From the NCBI GenBank assembly GCA_021741585.1, contig JAIOXN010000001.1, positions 124,001 to 188,000 on the forward strand: a stretch of DNA of 64,000 nucleotides, written 5' to 3'. A program made the position numbers and the translations under genes. Positions 8,376 through 18,849 of this stretch are shown here, one piece after another. The notes beneath the pieces are model-generated. The model was not told the DNA's origin and ran no database searches. It worked only from the letters and a program-made list of their open reading frames with translations. The stretch comes from Aquiluna sp. (GTDB lineage Bacteria; Actinomycetota; Actinomycetes; Actinomycetales; Microbacteriaceae). How positions within the stretch are numbered: position 1 is the first letter of the stretch; each line of letters begins with the position of its first letter.

Positions 8376-8405
8376 AAAATGCGGTGGGTTTCCCCACCGC
8401 ATTTT
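8376..8405. terminator. Bidirectional intrinsic terminator between tRNA-Leu and pyk
   Basis: A perfect 13-bp stem (AAAATGCGGTGGG at 8376-8388 pairing with 8393-8405) with loop TTTC. The A-tract at the left end and T-tract at the right end give a U-run in both directions. It starts 5 bases after the tRNA and ends 12 bases from the pyk stop codon, so it ends both convergent transcripts. It is also the only obvious 3' end for the long minus-strand gene run that finishes with pyk. Confidence 0.92.
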
Positions 8406-8416
8406 GTGTTTAATCC

Positions 8417-9859
8417 TTAGCTTGAATACCCAGGAGCCGCAGCGTGTACTGCATCGCCAACTCTGTGGACTCTTAGGGAGTTAGTTGAACCCGGGATTCC
8501 TGGAGGGGAACCTGCCACGATGACGACCTCGTCGCCAACGCGGCACTTGCCTGAAGCTAGAACGATCTCGTCAACCTGCTTGATCATGTCATCGGTGTGC
8601 TTCACCTGGTCCACGATGAAAGTTGTTGCACCCCAAACCAGAGCCAACTTTCTGCGTACTTCTTCACTAGGGGTGAACGCGAGGACAGGAACGCTTGAGC
8701 GCAGGCGAGAAACACGGCGCAAAGTGTCACCGGACTCGGTGAACACACAAACGTACTTGGAGCCTAGAAGTTCAGCGATCTCCATGGCGGCAAGCACCAC
8801 AGCACCGGAGTGAGTGTGAGGCTTGGTACCAAGTGATGGAATGCGGTCCAAACCGTTTTCCTCGGTGGACTCAATGATCTTTGCCATCACCTTGACAGTC
8901 TCGATTGGGAATTCTCCAACGGAGGTTTCACCAGAGAGCATTAGTGCATCTGCACCATCCAGAACAGCGTTCGCGACGTCTGAGGTCTCCGCTCTGGTTG
9001 GGCGGGATGCTGTGATCATGCTCTCAAGCATCTGGGTTGCAACGATTACCGGCTTTGCCCAACGACGTGCTAGTTCAACGGCACGCTTTTGGACAAGTGG
9101 AACCTGCTCGAGCGGCAATTCAACTCCAAGGTCACCTCTAGCGACCATGACGCCATCAAATGCGTCGATGATTTCTTCAAGGGCAGCAACCGCTTGAGGC
9201 TTTTCAACCTTTGCGATAACTGGAATGAAGCGACCCTCTTCTGCCATGATCTCGTGAACGCGAACGATGTCCTTTGCGTTTCTCACGAAGCTCAATGCAA
9301 TCATGTCAGCACCAAGCTTCAGGGCCCAACGCAAGTCGTCCTCGTCCTTCTCGGACAGGGCCGGAACGTTCACCGCAACACCTGGCAGGTTGATGCCCTT
9401 GTTGTTTGAAACTGGGCCACCGTACTCAACGACTGTAGTTACGGTCGTTGTGCTGACTTCGGTTGCACGAAGGGCGATCTTTCCGTCATCAATCAAGATA
9501 GCGTCTCCAGCTTTGACGTCGCCAGGAAGGCCTTTGTAGGTGGTCGAGCAGATGTTCACATCGCCCTGAATGTCGTCTGTTGTGATCTTGAAGGTTGCGC
9601 CGTTATCTAGGAAGACTTTGTCTTCTGCGAATCGGCCAAGACGAATCTTTGGACCCTGAAGGTCGACCAAGATACCAACTGGTTTGCCAGCAGCATCAGC
9701 AGCCTTACGGATGGTCTTGTAGACACCCTCGTGAACCTCGTGGGAGCCGTGGCTGAGGTTCATGCGGGCGATGTCAACGCCTGCTTCAATAACTTCAAGT
9801 GCCTTGTCGTAGTCCGCGATTGCAGGCCCGAACGTGGCCACTATTTTTGCGCGTCTCAT
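8417..9859 (-). CDS. pyk: Pyruvate kinase
   Basis: Pyruvate kinase makes pyruvate and ATP from phosphoenolpyruvate in glycolysis. The 480-residue protein has the N-terminal KIVATFGPA block, the active-site stretch around VIAKVEKPQA with catalytic lysine, GDLGVELP, the potassium/divalent-ion loop region SGETSVGEFP, and the C-terminal allosteric domain. Length is normal for an actinobacterial pyruvate kinase without an extra phosphotransferase-like domain. Start is ATG 9859 with an AAAGG motif 12 bases upstream, a little far. It follows gltD by 23 bp on the same strand and ends at the shared terminator, so it is probably the last gene of the long operon run. Confidence 0.97.
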   Translation of the reverse strand: MRRAKIVATFGPAIADYDKALEVIEAGVDIARMNLSHGSHEVHEGVYKTIRKAADAAGKPVGILVDLQGPKIRLGRFAEDKVFLDNGATFKITTDDIQGDVNICSTTYKGLPGDVKAGDAILIDDGKIALRATEVSTTTVTTVVEYGGPVSNNKGINLPGVAVNVPALSEKDEDDLRWALKLGADMIALSFVRNAKDIVRVHEIMAEEGRFIPVIAKVEKPQAVAALEEIIDAFDGVMVARGDLGVELPLEQVPLVQKRAVELARRWAKPVIVATQMLESMITASRPTRAETSDVANAVLDGADALMLSGETSVGEFPIETVKVMAKIIESTEENGLDRIPSLGTKPHTHSGAVVLAAMEIAELLGSKYVCVFTESGDTLRRVSRLRSSVPVLAFTPSEEVRRKLALVWGATTFIVDQVKHTDDMIKQVDEIVLASGKCRVGDEVVIVAGSPPGIPGSTNSLRVHRVGDAVHAAAPGYSS

Positions 9860-9882
9860 TTACTGTAGATACCTTTTCCTTT

Positions 9883-11340
9883 TTAGCTGTAAACCGAAAT
9901 TGGTTTATCAGTTGGCTTCACTGGGAACGGAAGCTGTGTCTCACCTTCGAGGTGCTTGTCAATCGCGGCAGCGGCGGCGCGACCCTCGGCAATAGCCCAA
10001 ACTATCAGAGATTGCCCTCGGCCGGCATCACCTGCGACGAAAACTCCGTCGGCAATGTGGTACTGACCATCGCGAGCTAGATTACCTCGCGAATCCAATG
10101 GAGTTTGTAACTGTGCGGTTAAATCTTGTGTTTCTGGACCTGTAAAACCAAGTGCCAGGAACACTAGATCTGCCGGCATGATTCGCTCAGTGCCAACCTT
10201 TGGAATTCGCTTACCGTCGACGAACTCGGTGTCCGCGACTCTTACTCCGACTAGCCTGCCATTCTCCCCTACAAACTCAACGGTTGAATGGGCATAGAGG
10301 CGCTCGCCGAATTCTTCGTGGGCACTCGCAACCTCAAACAGGTTGGGCACCGATGGCCACGGCTGGTCTTCAGTGCGGTGGTCGGCAGGCTTCTTGCCAA
10401 TTGCTAGCGTGCTAACTGATAGCGCTCCCTGTCTGGTTGCAGTACCAAGGCAGTCGGCTCCGGTGTCGCCGCCACCAAGAATTACAACATGCTTCCCGGA
10501 GGCATTGATTTGGTTTTCCAGCTGGTCCCCGGCAACGGCCTTGTTGGACTGTGTCAAATACTCCATGGCGAAGTGAACGCCATCGAGGTCTGCACCTGGA
10601 ACATCAAGGGATCTTGGAACCATTGCGCCGGTAGCAATCAAAACAGCGTCATAGCGTCGCTTGAGATCTTCCCAGCTGATGTCCACGCCGACGTTTACCG
10701 AGGTGCGGAATCTAGTTCCCTCGGCCTCCATCTGGGCCAATCGACGATCAAGGTGCATTTTTTCCATTTTGAAATCTGGGATGCCGTAGCGGAGGAGCCC
10801 ACCAATGCGGTCATCGCGCTCATATACAGCAACGGTGTGACCGGCCCTAGTTAGCTGCTGAGCAGCTGCCAAGCCGGCAGGGCCGGATCCAACCACGGCA
10901 ATGGTCTTACCTGTTAGTCGTTCCGGAATGCTTGGGGTTACGTATCCAGCATCAAAGGCGTCATCAATGATTGACACTTCAATCTCTTTGATGGTGACCG
11001 CAGGTTGGTTAATGCCTAGAACACAGGCACTCTCACAGGGTGCAGGACAAAGTCTTCCCGTAAATTCCGGGAAGTTGTTGGTTGCGTGAAGGCGGTCAAT
11101 CGCCTCTCTGTTGCGATCGCGGTGAGTCAGGTCATTCCACTCAGGAATCAAGTTGCCCAGTGGGCAGCCTGCATGACAGAAAGGAATTCCACAGTCCATG
11201 CAGCGAGAGGCTTGGGCTTTTACAACCTCACCATTTCGCTTGGCATAGACCTCTTTCCAGTCCTGGATTCGCACTGGAACCGGCCTGCGTGGAGCAGTTT
11301 CACGCTCTGTGATGTTCATGAAGCCTTTTGGATCAGCCAC
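9883..11340 (-). CDS. gltD: Glutamate synthase (NADPH), small subunit
   Basis: GltD takes electrons from NADPH through FAD and iron-sulfur centres to the large subunit, allowing glutamine plus 2-oxoglutarate to give two glutamates. The N-terminal cysteines C47, C50, C55, C59 and C98, C102, C106 ligate 4Fe-4S clusters. The FAD-binding motif is [11 protein letters not shown] and the NADPH-binding motif is GGGDTGADC. Length of 485 residues is typical. The gene starts with GTG inside the last codons of gltB (8-nt overlap GTGGCTGA), with a strong GGAGGTGA site just upstream, so the two subunits are translationally coupled. Confidence 0.97.
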   Translation of the reverse strand: MADPKGFMNITERETAPRRPVPVRIQDWKEVYAKRNGEVVKAQASRCMDCGIPFCHAGCPLGNLIPEWNDLTHRDRNREAIDRLHATNNFPEFTGRLCPAPCESACVLGINQPAVTIKEIEVSIIDDAFDAGYVTPSIPERLTGKTIAVVGSGPAGLAAAQQLTRAGHTVAVYERDDRIGGLLRYGIPDFKMEKMHLDRRLAQMEAEGTRFRTSVNVGVDISWEDLKRRYDAVLIATGAMVPRSLDVPGADLDGVHFAMEYLTQSNKAVAGDQLENQINASGKHVVILGGGDTGADCLGTATRQGALSVSTLAIGKKPADHRTEDQPWPSVPNLFEVASAHEEFGERLYAHSTVEFVGENGRLVGVRVADTEFVDGKRIPKVGTERIMPADLVFLALGFTGPETQDLTAQLQTPLDSRGNLARDGQYHIADGVFVAGDAGRGQSLIVWAIAEGRAAAAAIDKHLEGETQLPFPVKPTDKPISVYS

Positions 11341-14300
11341 GGGTCACCTCCAAGATTTGGGTCCACACTTCTTCGCCGTCTAATTCGATCCCGCCGGTCT
11401 TGGCATTGTTTTGAATATCCAAAATCTTGGCGTAATCCCTAGGCATAACTCTTACGAAGTTTGCAATCTCTGAATCAAAGCTATCCAAGAGGGATTGCGC
11501 AAGGTTTGAGCCAGTGTTTTCAACGTGCTCGGTCAATAGCTCTCTGAGTGTCTGAGCATCAGCCTCTGAAAGGTTGGCAAGGACCAACTCTCCGGAGGCA
11601 AGTGCTTCACGGTTCACTCGGGCTTCGGAGAGCTTATAAACATAGGCAATTCCACCGGACATACCGGCACCTAGGTTGATACCGGTGCGACCAAGAATTG
11701 CGACAACTCCCCCGGTCATGTACTCGAGGGCGTGATCTCCCACGCCTTCAGAGACTGCTCTTGCGCCAGAGTTTCTGACCATGAATCGCTCTCCGACAAC
11801 ACCGTTTAGGAAAATCGACCCAGAGGTTGCTCCGTAACCGACTACGTTTCCAGCTATGACGTTCTCGGCTGCAATGAAGCCTGCACCAAGAGGTGGTCGG
11901 ACCGAAATGTCTCCTCCGGAAAGGCCCTTGCCAACATAGTCGTTGCAGTCACCGGTGATGTTGATTTTGATGCCCCGAGGCATAAAGGCTCCAAGAGACT
12001 GACCTGCTGATCCTTTTAGGTTCAGCGTTAGAGTTCCAGGGTTCAGCCCTTGTTCTCCCCAGCGAGCAGTCAGTTCGTTTCCGAGCATCGTGCCAATAGC
12101 TTGGTTGGTGTTGTTGATCTCGAGATCTAGAGTCACAGCCTTGCCATCCTTGAGGGCAGCCGATGCGAGCTCAATAAGCGGGAAGTCAAAGTGATTCTCC
12201 AGCTCGTGATCTTGCTCGGTTGTTCTCCTGAGATTTTGAGTGGAGACGATGTCTTGCGCAGCAAAGATTGGAGCCAAGTCCAAACCATCGGCCTTCCAGT
12301 GATGAATCGCCTTATTAACATCAAGCAATTCAACGTGGCCAATTGCCTCATCAAGAGACCTGAAACCAAGTTCTGCAAGATATTCACGAACTTCTTGAGC
12401 AAGGAACTCGAAGAAGTTCACGACGTGATCAGCCTGACCATTAAATCTCTCGCGCAATAGCGGGTTCTGAGTTGCGACTCCAACTGGGCAGGTGTCTAGG
12501 TGGCAAACACGCATCAAGATGCAGCCCTCAACAACGAGAGGAGCGGTAGCAAAACCATATTCCTCTGCACCAAGTAACGCGGCGATCACAACATCGCGAC
12601 CTGTCTTCATTGAGCCATCGACCTGAACCGTGATTCGGTCGCGGAGTCCGTTGAGCAATAGGGTCTGCTGAGCCTCAGCGAGCCCGAGTTCCCAAGGGGT
12701 TCCGGCGTGCTTGAGGGAGTTCAGCGGGCTAGCCCCGGTGCCACCATCGTGACCGGAAATCAGCACCACGTCTGCCTTGGCCTTTGCAACACCGGCAGCA
12801 ACGGTTCCAACACCAAACTGGCTAACCAGCTTGACGTGGACTCTCGCCTTGCGGTTGGCGCGCTTGAGATCGAAGATCAATTGCTTGAGGTCTTCAATCG
12901 AATAGATGTCGTGGTGCGGTGGTGGAGAAATAAGTCCAACGCCAGGTGTTGAGTGACGAAGCTCTGCAATCCACGGGTAGACCTTGTGTGGCGGTAATTG
13001 GCCACCCTCACCAGGCTTTGCCCCCTGCGCCATCTTGATCTGAATGTCATCGGCATGAGTCAAATACATCGACGTAACACCGAAGCGACCAGAGGCAACC
13101 TGCTTCACTGCGCTGCGGCGTTCGCGATCCAAAAGCCTTGCGGTGTCCTCGCCTCCCTCGCCTGTGTTGCTCTTGGCTCCAAGGCGATTCATGGCGATTG
13201 CAAGTGTCTCGTGAGCCTCTGGGCTAATTGCACCGAGACTCATCGCACCAGTCGAGAATCGCTTTACGATTTCGGATACCGGTTCAACCTCAGATATATC
13301 TAGTTTTGGCCTCAGTCCATCGCGGAACTTGAAGAGTCCACGAAGTGTCATCAAGCGTTCCGCTTGGTCATCCACGGCCTTTGTGTAGTCCTTGAAGATG
13401 TCGTAACGCTTCTGCCTAGTTGAGTGCTGAAGCTTGAAAATCGTTTCTGGGTTGAAAAGGTGCGGTGGGCCCTCACGTCGCCATTTCATCTCGCCACCAA
13501 CCTCAAGAGGCAAGTGCACTTTGGCAGCCCCCTCGAGCGGATATGCCGCCAAGTGACGCTGGTCAATTTCTTGGTGCAAGATCTCTAGGTCAACCCCGCC
13601 AAGTTTGGTAACGGTGCCAGTGAAGTAGCGATCAACTAGTTCTTGGCTTAGTCCGATAGCCTCGAAACATTGCGCTCCACCGTAGGAAGCAACGGTTGAG
13701 ATGCCCATTTTGGACATAACCTTGAGCACTCCCTTACCCAAAGCTTTAACCATGTTCTTGCTGGATCGCTCTGGAGTGATTCCAGTGATTAGCCCACGGA
13801 TGACCATGTCTTCTGCTGTTTCAAGCGCAAGATATGGGTTGATCGCAGCTGCGCCATAGCCAATCAGTGTCGCCATGTGGTGAACATCGCGAGCATCTCC
13901 CGCCTCAACAACAAGGCCTGCACGCATGCGGGTCCCCTGGCGAATCAGGTGGTGATGAACCGCAGATGTTGCAAGAAGTGAAGGGATTGGAGCCCAATCG
14001 CTGTTGGAATCGCGGTCGGAAAGAATGATGAATGTGGCGCCTTGGTCTAGGGCCTCATCAACCTCGGTTGCCATCTCGTCCAGGCGCTCTCTTAGAGCAT
14101 CCGCCCCTTCGATGACGTTGTAAAGGCAAGAGATGACAACGGCTTTGCCGATGTTGTTGGCGCGATCAATGTGCTTGATTCTTGCCAACTCATCATTTGT
14201 GAGAATCGGGAAGTCCATTACCAATTGCTTGGCGTGCTCCGGGGTTGCGGTAAGCAGGTTCTGAACCGGTCCAATTGATGCCGACATCGAGGTAACTACC

Positions 14301-15886
14301 TCTTCTCGGATAGCGTCCAATGGCGGGTTTGTGACCTGTGCAAACTGCTGGGTGAAGTAGTCAAACAAAAGCCGTGAACGATCTGAAATCGCAGCGATAG
14401 GAGTATCTGTACCCATGGCACCAATCGGCTCCTGGCCAGTCTTAGCCATGGGGGCAATAAATTCCTTGAGGTCTTCCTCTGTATAACCAAAGACTCTCTG
14501 GCGGCGGTTCACGGAAGCGCTTGAATAGCGAATGTGTTCACGCTCTGGAAGATCGCGCAAGTTGATCATGCTGGTCTCTAGCCATTCACCATAAGGCTCC
14601 ATCGAAGCAATTTCACTTTTGATTTGCTCATCTTCGATGATCTGACCAGCTTTGGTGTCGATCAAGAACATCTTGCCCGGCTGCAGTCTGCCCTTGCGAA
14701 CAATTCGCTCTGGAGCGATGTCTGCAACGCCAATTTCAGATGCCAGAATCACAAAACCGTCTTCGGTGACAACAAAGCGCCCTGGGCGAAGGCCGTTGCG
14801 GTCAAGTGTTGCTCCAACCATTGAGCCGTCTGTGAACACCACTGCTGCAGGTCCATCCCATGGCTCCATGATCATCGAGTGATATTCGAAGAAGTCTCTG
14901 ACCTTCGGGTCAAGATCAAGCTGCTTTTCCCAAGCACCTGGAATCATCATCATCATGGCGTGAGGCAAAGATCGCCCAGATAGCACCAGAAGCTCAAGAA
15001 CTTCATCAAATGTTGCGGAGTCTGATGCTCCGGCACTGACGATTGGCTTTAGCTTGTCTAGGTCTCCCAGAGTCTTGGATTCAAGCTGTGACTCACGGGC
15101 CCGCATCCAGTTTGCATTTCCCTTGACCGTATTGATTTCACCGTTGTGGGCAATGAATCTAAATGGGTGAGCTAATGGCCAAGAAGGGAATGTGTTCGTT
15201 GAGAAGCGCGAGTGAACCAATGCCAGCATCGATTCGAAGTTCTCATCACTTAGGTCTGGGTAGAACGGCTCCAGCTGCAAGGTGGTAACCATGCCCTTGT
15301 AGACAATGGTTCTCATCGAGAGCGATGGGTGATAAATGCCCACCTCGCGTTCGCTACGTTTCCGCAAGCGGAATAGGCGAATCTCGAGTTCAAGATCCTT
15401 AGCCTCATCCCTTGAGCCCACAAAAACCTGGTGGATAACCGGCATTGCAGCCTTGGCTAAATCTCCCAAAACTTCTGGTCGAACCGGCACCTCGCGCCAG
15501 CCCAGAACTGTGAGGTTTTCTTCAGCGGCTAACTTTTCAAAAAGCGCCTTATCGCGAGCAATATGCTCTGCTTCGAAAAAGACCAAACCAGCGCCATAGC
15601 TGCCACGCTCTGGAAGGTCAAAATCCAAGACGCTTCGGAAGAACTTGTCAGGAAGTTGTGTGAGGATTCCGGCGCCATCACCGGTGCCGGCATCAGAACC
15701 CACCGCACCACGGTGCTCTAGGTTTCTTAGGGAGGAAAGCGCCATGTCAACAATGTCGTGCCCTGCGGTGCCGCGAAGGGTGGCAACCATGGCCAGACCA
15801 CACGCATCCTTTTCAGCGCTTGGGTCGTATAGACCCTGCGCTGCAGGTGCGGTGCTGAACCTTTGGAAAGGGCTCATTGATGGCAT
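11333..15886 (-). CDS. gltB: Glutamate synthase (NADPH), large subunit
   Basis: GltB carries out the glutaminase and synthase half-reactions. In order: a class II glutamine amidotransferase domain whose catalytic cysteine is Cys29 (DACG; the preceding 28 residues should be removed as a propeptide), a central domain, an FMN-binding synthase barrel with the 3Fe-4S cysteine cluster CHLDTCPVGVATQ, and the C-terminal glycine-rich beta-helix domain. The 1517-residue length is typical. Start is ATG 15886 with GGAG five bases upstream; a second ATG three codons on is possible. A 58-bp spacer separates it from lgt. The gltB-gltD pair placed between lgt and pyk differs from the mycobacterial arrangement. 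Confidence 0.97.
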   Translation of the reverse strand: MPSMSPFQRFSTAPAAQGLYDPSAEKDACGLAMVATLRGTAGHDIVDMALSSLRNLEHRGAVGSDAGTGDGAGILTQLPDKFFRSVLDFDLPERGSYGAGLVFFEAEHIARDKALFEKLAAEENLTVLGWREVPVRPEVLGDLAKAAMPVIHQVFVGSRDEAKDLELEIRLFRLRKRSEREVGIYHPSLSMRTIVYKGMVTTLQLEPFYPDLSDENFESMLALVHSRFSTNTFPSWPLAHPFRFIAHNGEINTVKGNANWMRARESQLESKTLGDLDKLKPIVSAGASDSATFDEVLELLVLSGRSLPHAMMMMIPGAWEKQLDLDPKVRDFFEYHSMIMEPWDGPAAVVFTDGSMVGATLDRNGLRPGRFVVTEDGFVILASEIGVADIAPERIVRKGRLQPGKMFLIDTKAGQIIEDEQIKSEIASMEPYGEWLETSMINLRDLPEREHIRYSSASVNRRQRVFGYTEEDLKEFIAPMAKTGQEPIGAMGTDTPIAAISDRSRLLFDYFTQQFAQVTNPPLDAIREEVVTSMSASIGPVQNLLTATPEHAKQLVMDFPILTNDELARIKHIDRANNIGKAVVISCLYNVIEGADALRERLDEMATEVDEALDQGATFIILSDRDSNSDWAPIPSLLATSAVHHHLIRQGTRMRAGLVVEAGDARDVHHMATLIGYGAAAINPYLALETAEDMVIRGLITGITPERSSKNMVKALGKGVLKVMSKMGISTVASYGGAQCFEAIGLSQELVDRYFTGTVTKLGGVDLEILHQEIDQRHLAAYPLEGAAKVHLPLEVGGEMKWRREGPPHLFNPETIFKLQHSTRQKRYDIFKDYTKAVDDQAERLMTLRGLFKFRDGLRPKLDISEVEPVSEIVKRFSTGAMSLGAISPEAHETLAIAMNRLGAKSNTGEGGEDTARLLDRERRSAVKQVASGRFGVTSMYLTHADDIQIKMAQGAKPGEGGQLPPHKVYPWIAELRHSTPGVGLISPPPHHDIYSIEDLKQLIFDLKRANRKARVHVKLVSQFGVGTVAAGVAKAKADVVLISGHDGGTGASPLNSLKHAGTPWELGLAEAQQTLLLNGLRDRITVQVDGSMKTGRDVVIAALLGAEEYGFATAPLVVEGCILMRVCHLDTCPVGVATQNPLLRERFNGQADHVVNFFEFLAQEVREYLAELGFRSLDEAIGHVELLDVNKAIHHWKADGLDLAPIFAAQDIVSTQNLRRTTEQDHELENHFDFPLIELASAALKDGKAVTLDLEINNTNQAIGTMLGNELTARWGEQGLNPGTLTLNLKGSAGQSLGAFMPRGIKINITGDCNDYVGKGLSGGDISVRPPLGAGFIAAENVIAGNVVGYGATSGSIFLNGVVGERFMVRNSGARAVSEGVGDHALEYMTGGVVAILGRTGINLGAGMSGGIAYVYKLSEARVNREALASGELVLANLSEADAQTLRELLTEHVENTGSNLAQSLLDSFDSEIANFVRVMPRDYAKILDIQNNAKTGGIELDGEEVWTQILEVTRG

Positions 15887-15944
15887 GCATTCTCCAATCG
15901 AAACTAGTCAAAAGGGACGACATTGGCCCAGGGTGATAATGGTT

Positions 15945-16853
15945 TTAGACGGGGTCGGTCACAGACTCTTCGTCATTGGCTTTAGGTTTCGCCTTTTTTG
16001 GTGCCTGGGCAGGGTCTCTGCCTTCCAGGAAGACCGATGATTCACGCCCGGGGTGTCGGCGAGTTTGAATCCAAAAGAAGGTCACACCAATTGCAATCGT
16101 GATCAACGCTGACCAGACATTTACTCGAAGTCCAAGGATAATCTCACTTGGGTCAATTCGGATAGTTTCTATGAAACCTCTTCCGATTGAATAAATGATC
16201 AAGTAACTGGCAAGAAGCTTCCCCCACTGCAAATCGAAGCGCCTAGAAAGCCAAAGAAGCACCAAAACCCCGAACAGATTCCAAATCATTTCGTATGCGA
16301 AGGTTGGGTGGAAGGCCAACCCATCTGGCAACCCGTTTGGGTAAGCCGGGTTTGAGGATGGAATTTCCAATCCCCAAGGCAAAGTGGTTGGAATGCCGTA
16401 AAGCTCTTGGTTGAAATAGTTGCCCAGTCTTCCAATTGCCTGAGCCAACAGCAAACCTGGAGCGATTGCATCGGCAACCGCAAGGAATCTTATTCCTGCC
16501 AGACGAGCGCCCCACCAAGCACCAATAGCGCCAAAGAGAATGGCGCCGAAGATTGCTAGGCCACCCTCCCAAATTCTGAAGACGGCAAGTAGGTCAGCAC
16601 CCTCGTAAAAATAGTCATTCGGGTGAGTGATGACGTGATAGAAACGACCACCCAGGATGCCTGCAGGCACTGCCCAAAGAGCAATATCTAGAAATGCGCC
16701 ACGCTCAGCACCACGACGGTGAAGCCTTGCATCGGTCATCAAGGACGCCAAGATGATCCCGGTGAGGATAAATAGCGCATAGAAGTGAATGCGAACCGGG
16801 CCTAGGTCAATAAAGCTGATTTCCGGTGACGGGATACTTGAAAGAAAATGCAC
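15945..16853 (-). CDS. lgt: Prolipoprotein diacylglyceryl transferase
   Basis: Lgt is an inner-membrane enzyme that moves diacylglycerol from phosphatidylglycerol to the lipobox cysteine of prolipoproteins. The 302-residue protein has about seven hydrophobic segments and the family signature GRLGNYFNQE at 141-150, plus WEGGLAIFGA near residue 95-104. The charged C-terminus (from about 270) is rich in Lys, Pro and Ala and is typically variable. It starts at GTG 16853, 4 bp after trpA; a TTAGGA/AGG stretch precedes. Location after trpA is the usual actinobacterial one and suggests cotranscription with the trp genes rather than a functional link. Confidence 0.96.
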   Translation of the reverse strand: MHFLSSIPSPEISFIDLGPVRIHFYALFILTGIILASLMTDARLHRRGAERGAFLDIALWAVPAGILGGRFYHVITHPNDYFYEGADLLAVFRIWEGGLAIFGAILFGAIGAWWGARLAGIRFLAVADAIAPGLLLAQAIGRLGNYFNQELYGIPTTLPWGLEIPSSNPAYPNGLPDGLAFHPTFAYEMIWNLFGVLVLLWLSRRFDLQWGKLLASYLIIYSIGRGFIETIRIDPSEIILGLRVNVWSALITIAIGVTFFWIQTRRHPGRESSVFLEGRDPAQAPKKAKPKANDEESVTDPV

Positions 16854-16857
16854 TCGC

Positions 16858-17637
16858 CTATCCTAAACCGCTCGCTAGTTCTTGGGTTTTAGCAATAAGC
16901 GCTTCTTGTCCTCCAGCGGCATAAGCCTTCACGAACGCAGTACCTACGATGGCGCCATCGGCATAGGAGTTCACCTCACGAACCTGTTGTGCGGTTGAGA
17001 TTCCAACTCCGACACACGTCGGTTCGGTTCCCAGTGACTTGACTCGAGATACAACGGATCTCGCAAGCTCGTCGAGTTTGGCGCGCTCTCCGGTAATACC
17101 CATTGTCGATACCGAGTAAACAAACCCACGGGATGCATCGGATGTTGAAACGATTCTTGAATCCGAGCTGCTTGGTGCAACCAAAAAGACTCGGTCTAGG
17201 TCATATTTCTCGGAAGCATCGAGCCAAAGCGAAGCCTCATCCGGAATCAAGTCCGGGGTGATAATCCCTTGGGCTCCGCTGTTTTTCAGGTCCTTAGCGA
17301 ATTCGTCGACGCCGTATCGAAGAATTGGGTTGAAGTAGCTCATCACCAGAAGAGGAGTTTCAACTCTTTCACGCACGCCACGGATGATCTCAAACAGGTC
17401 TTTGAGCTTGAAGCCATTCTCAAGAGCCATCAGTGTAGCTTCTTGAATAACCACACCATCCATGACTGGATCGCTGTATGGAACACCGATTTCCAGGAGA
17501 TCGCAGCCGTTCTCTGCCATTGCAACCAAGGCTTCGACAGACGCCTCCACGGTTGGGTAGCCAGCGGGAAAGTACCCGACCAGTGTGCCGCGACCGGACT
17601 GCTTATTTTCAAGAAGTAGTTCTTTTACCGCGCTCAT
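16858..17637 (-). CDS. trpA: Tryptophan synthase alpha chain
   Basis: TrpA splits indole-3-glycerol phosphate to indole, which is channelled to TrpB. Catalytic Glu49 (DLLEIGVPYSDP) and Asp60 are both present at the positions known from the Salmonella enzyme, and the phosphate-binding loops GVGISTAQQV and GAIVGTAFV are visible near the C-terminus. Length of 259 residues is normal for the TIM-barrel. Start ATG 17637 lies 2 bp after the trpB stop, consistent with coupled translation of the alpha2-beta2 complex. Confidence 0.97.
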   Translation of the reverse strand: MSAVKELLLENKQSGRGTLVGYFPAGYPTVEASVEALVAMAENGCDLLEIGVPYSDPVMDGVVIQEATLMALENGFKLKDLFEIIRGVRERVETPLLVMSYFNPILRYGVDEFAKDLKNSGAQGIITPDLIPDEASLWLDASEKYDLDRVFLVAPSSSDSRIVSTSDASRGFVYSVSTMGITGERAKLDELARSVVSRVKSLGTEPTCVGVGISTAQQVREVNSYADGAIVGTAFVKAYAAGGQEALIAKTQELASGLG

Positions 17638-17639
17638 AA

Positions 17640-18839
17640 TTAGCTCAACAATCCAAAGTAGCGACCGGCAGTTTCCATGTCCTTATCTCCACGACCGCTT
17701 AGGTTGATCAAAACGTGAGAACCAGCGGGTAGAACATTTGCCAGGTGCTCGACACCGGCAAGGGCATGAGCGGTCTCGATAGCCGGGATGATTCCCTCGG
17801 TGGTGCTCAGAAGTCGCATTGCCGCCATTGCCTGCGAGTCTGTGATTCCGTGATATTTAGCCCTGCCTAGATCCTTGAGCCAAGAGTGCTCTGGACCGAC
17901 GCCCGGGTAGTCCAGACCTGCCGAAATTGAGTGAGACTCCATGGTCTGGCCGTCCTCGTCCTGAAGCATGTAGCTTCTGGCTCCGTGTAACACTCCAGGA
18001 ACACCCATTGAAAGGGTTGCTGCGTGCATTGGGGTGTCAATCCCATCCCCTGCCGCCTCGAATCCCCAGAGGGCAACTTCTGGATCGTCAAGGAAGGCGT
18101 GGAAAATACCGATTGCGTTTGAACCCCCACCAACGCAGGCGGCAACCACATCTGGCAGCCTCCCGGTCAGTTCAAGCATCTGCGCTCTTGATTCGTTGCC
18201 AATCACGGAGTGAAAATCACGAACCATGGTTGGGAAAGGGTGCGGTCCGGCTACTGTGCCCAAAAGATAATGCGTGGTGTCAACATTTGCCACCCAGTCA
18301 CGCAATGCTTCGTTGATGGCATCTTTCAGGGTGCGAGATCCGGTCGTAACGGCGACAACCTCGGCCCCAAGAAGTTTCATTCTGGCGACATTTAGGGCCT
18401 GGCGTTGGGTATCAACCTCACCCATGTAAACAACACACTCAAGTCCAAAATAGGCAGCAGCTGTGGCGCTAGCAACTCCGTGTTGACCGGCTCCAGTCTC
18501 TGCAATGATACGCTTTTTGCCCATTCTCTTGGCCAGAAGAGCCTGGCCCATGACGTTATTAATTTTGTGGCTGCCGGTGTGGTTTAGATCCTCGCGCTTT
18601 AGAAAAACCCTCAGGTCTCCAAACTCGGCGGCAAACTTCTTAGCCTCAGTGATTATTGATGGTCTGCCGACATAGCTCTTGTTCAGTTCATCAAGCTCGG
18701 CCCTAAAGGCAGGGTCGGCCTTGGCTGCAAGGTATGTTGCGTCCAGTTCGTCCAAAGCTGCAATTAGCGGTTCAGGAACGAATCGACCGCCAAATTCGCC
18801 AAAGTACGGCCCTACGGTTTCACTGAGTTTTGGGTTCAT
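17640..18839 (-). CDS. trpB: Tryptophan synthase beta chain
   Basis: TrpB is the PLP enzyme that condenses indole with serine. The PLP-binding lysine is Lys92 in HTGSHKIN, the phosphate-binding loop is GGGSNAIG, and the monovalent-cation/COMM region is conserved. At 399 residues it is a standard TrpB1. It starts at ATG 18839, 10 bp after trpC, and is followed 2 bp later by trpA. Confidence 0.97.
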   Translation of the reverse strand: MNPKLSETVGPYFGEFGGRFVPEPLIAALDELDATYLAAKADPAFRAELDELNKSYVGRPSIITEAKKFAAEFGDLRVFLKREDLNHTGSHKINNVMGQALLAKRMGKKRIIAETGAGQHGVASATAAAYFGLECVVYMGEVDTQRQALNVARMKLLGAEVVAVTTGSRTLKDAINEALRDWVANVDTTHYLLGTVAGPHPFPTMVRDFHSVIGNESRAQMLELTGRLPDVVAACVGGGSNAIGIFHAFLDDPEVALWGFEAAGDGIDTPMHAATLSMGVPGVLHGARSYMLQDEDGQTMESHSISAGLDYPGVGPEHSWLKDLGRAKYHGITDSQAMAAMRLLSTTEGIIPAIETAHALAGVEHLANVLPAGSHVLINLSGRGDKDMETAGRYFGLLS

Positions 18840-18849
18840 GAGCTAAATC

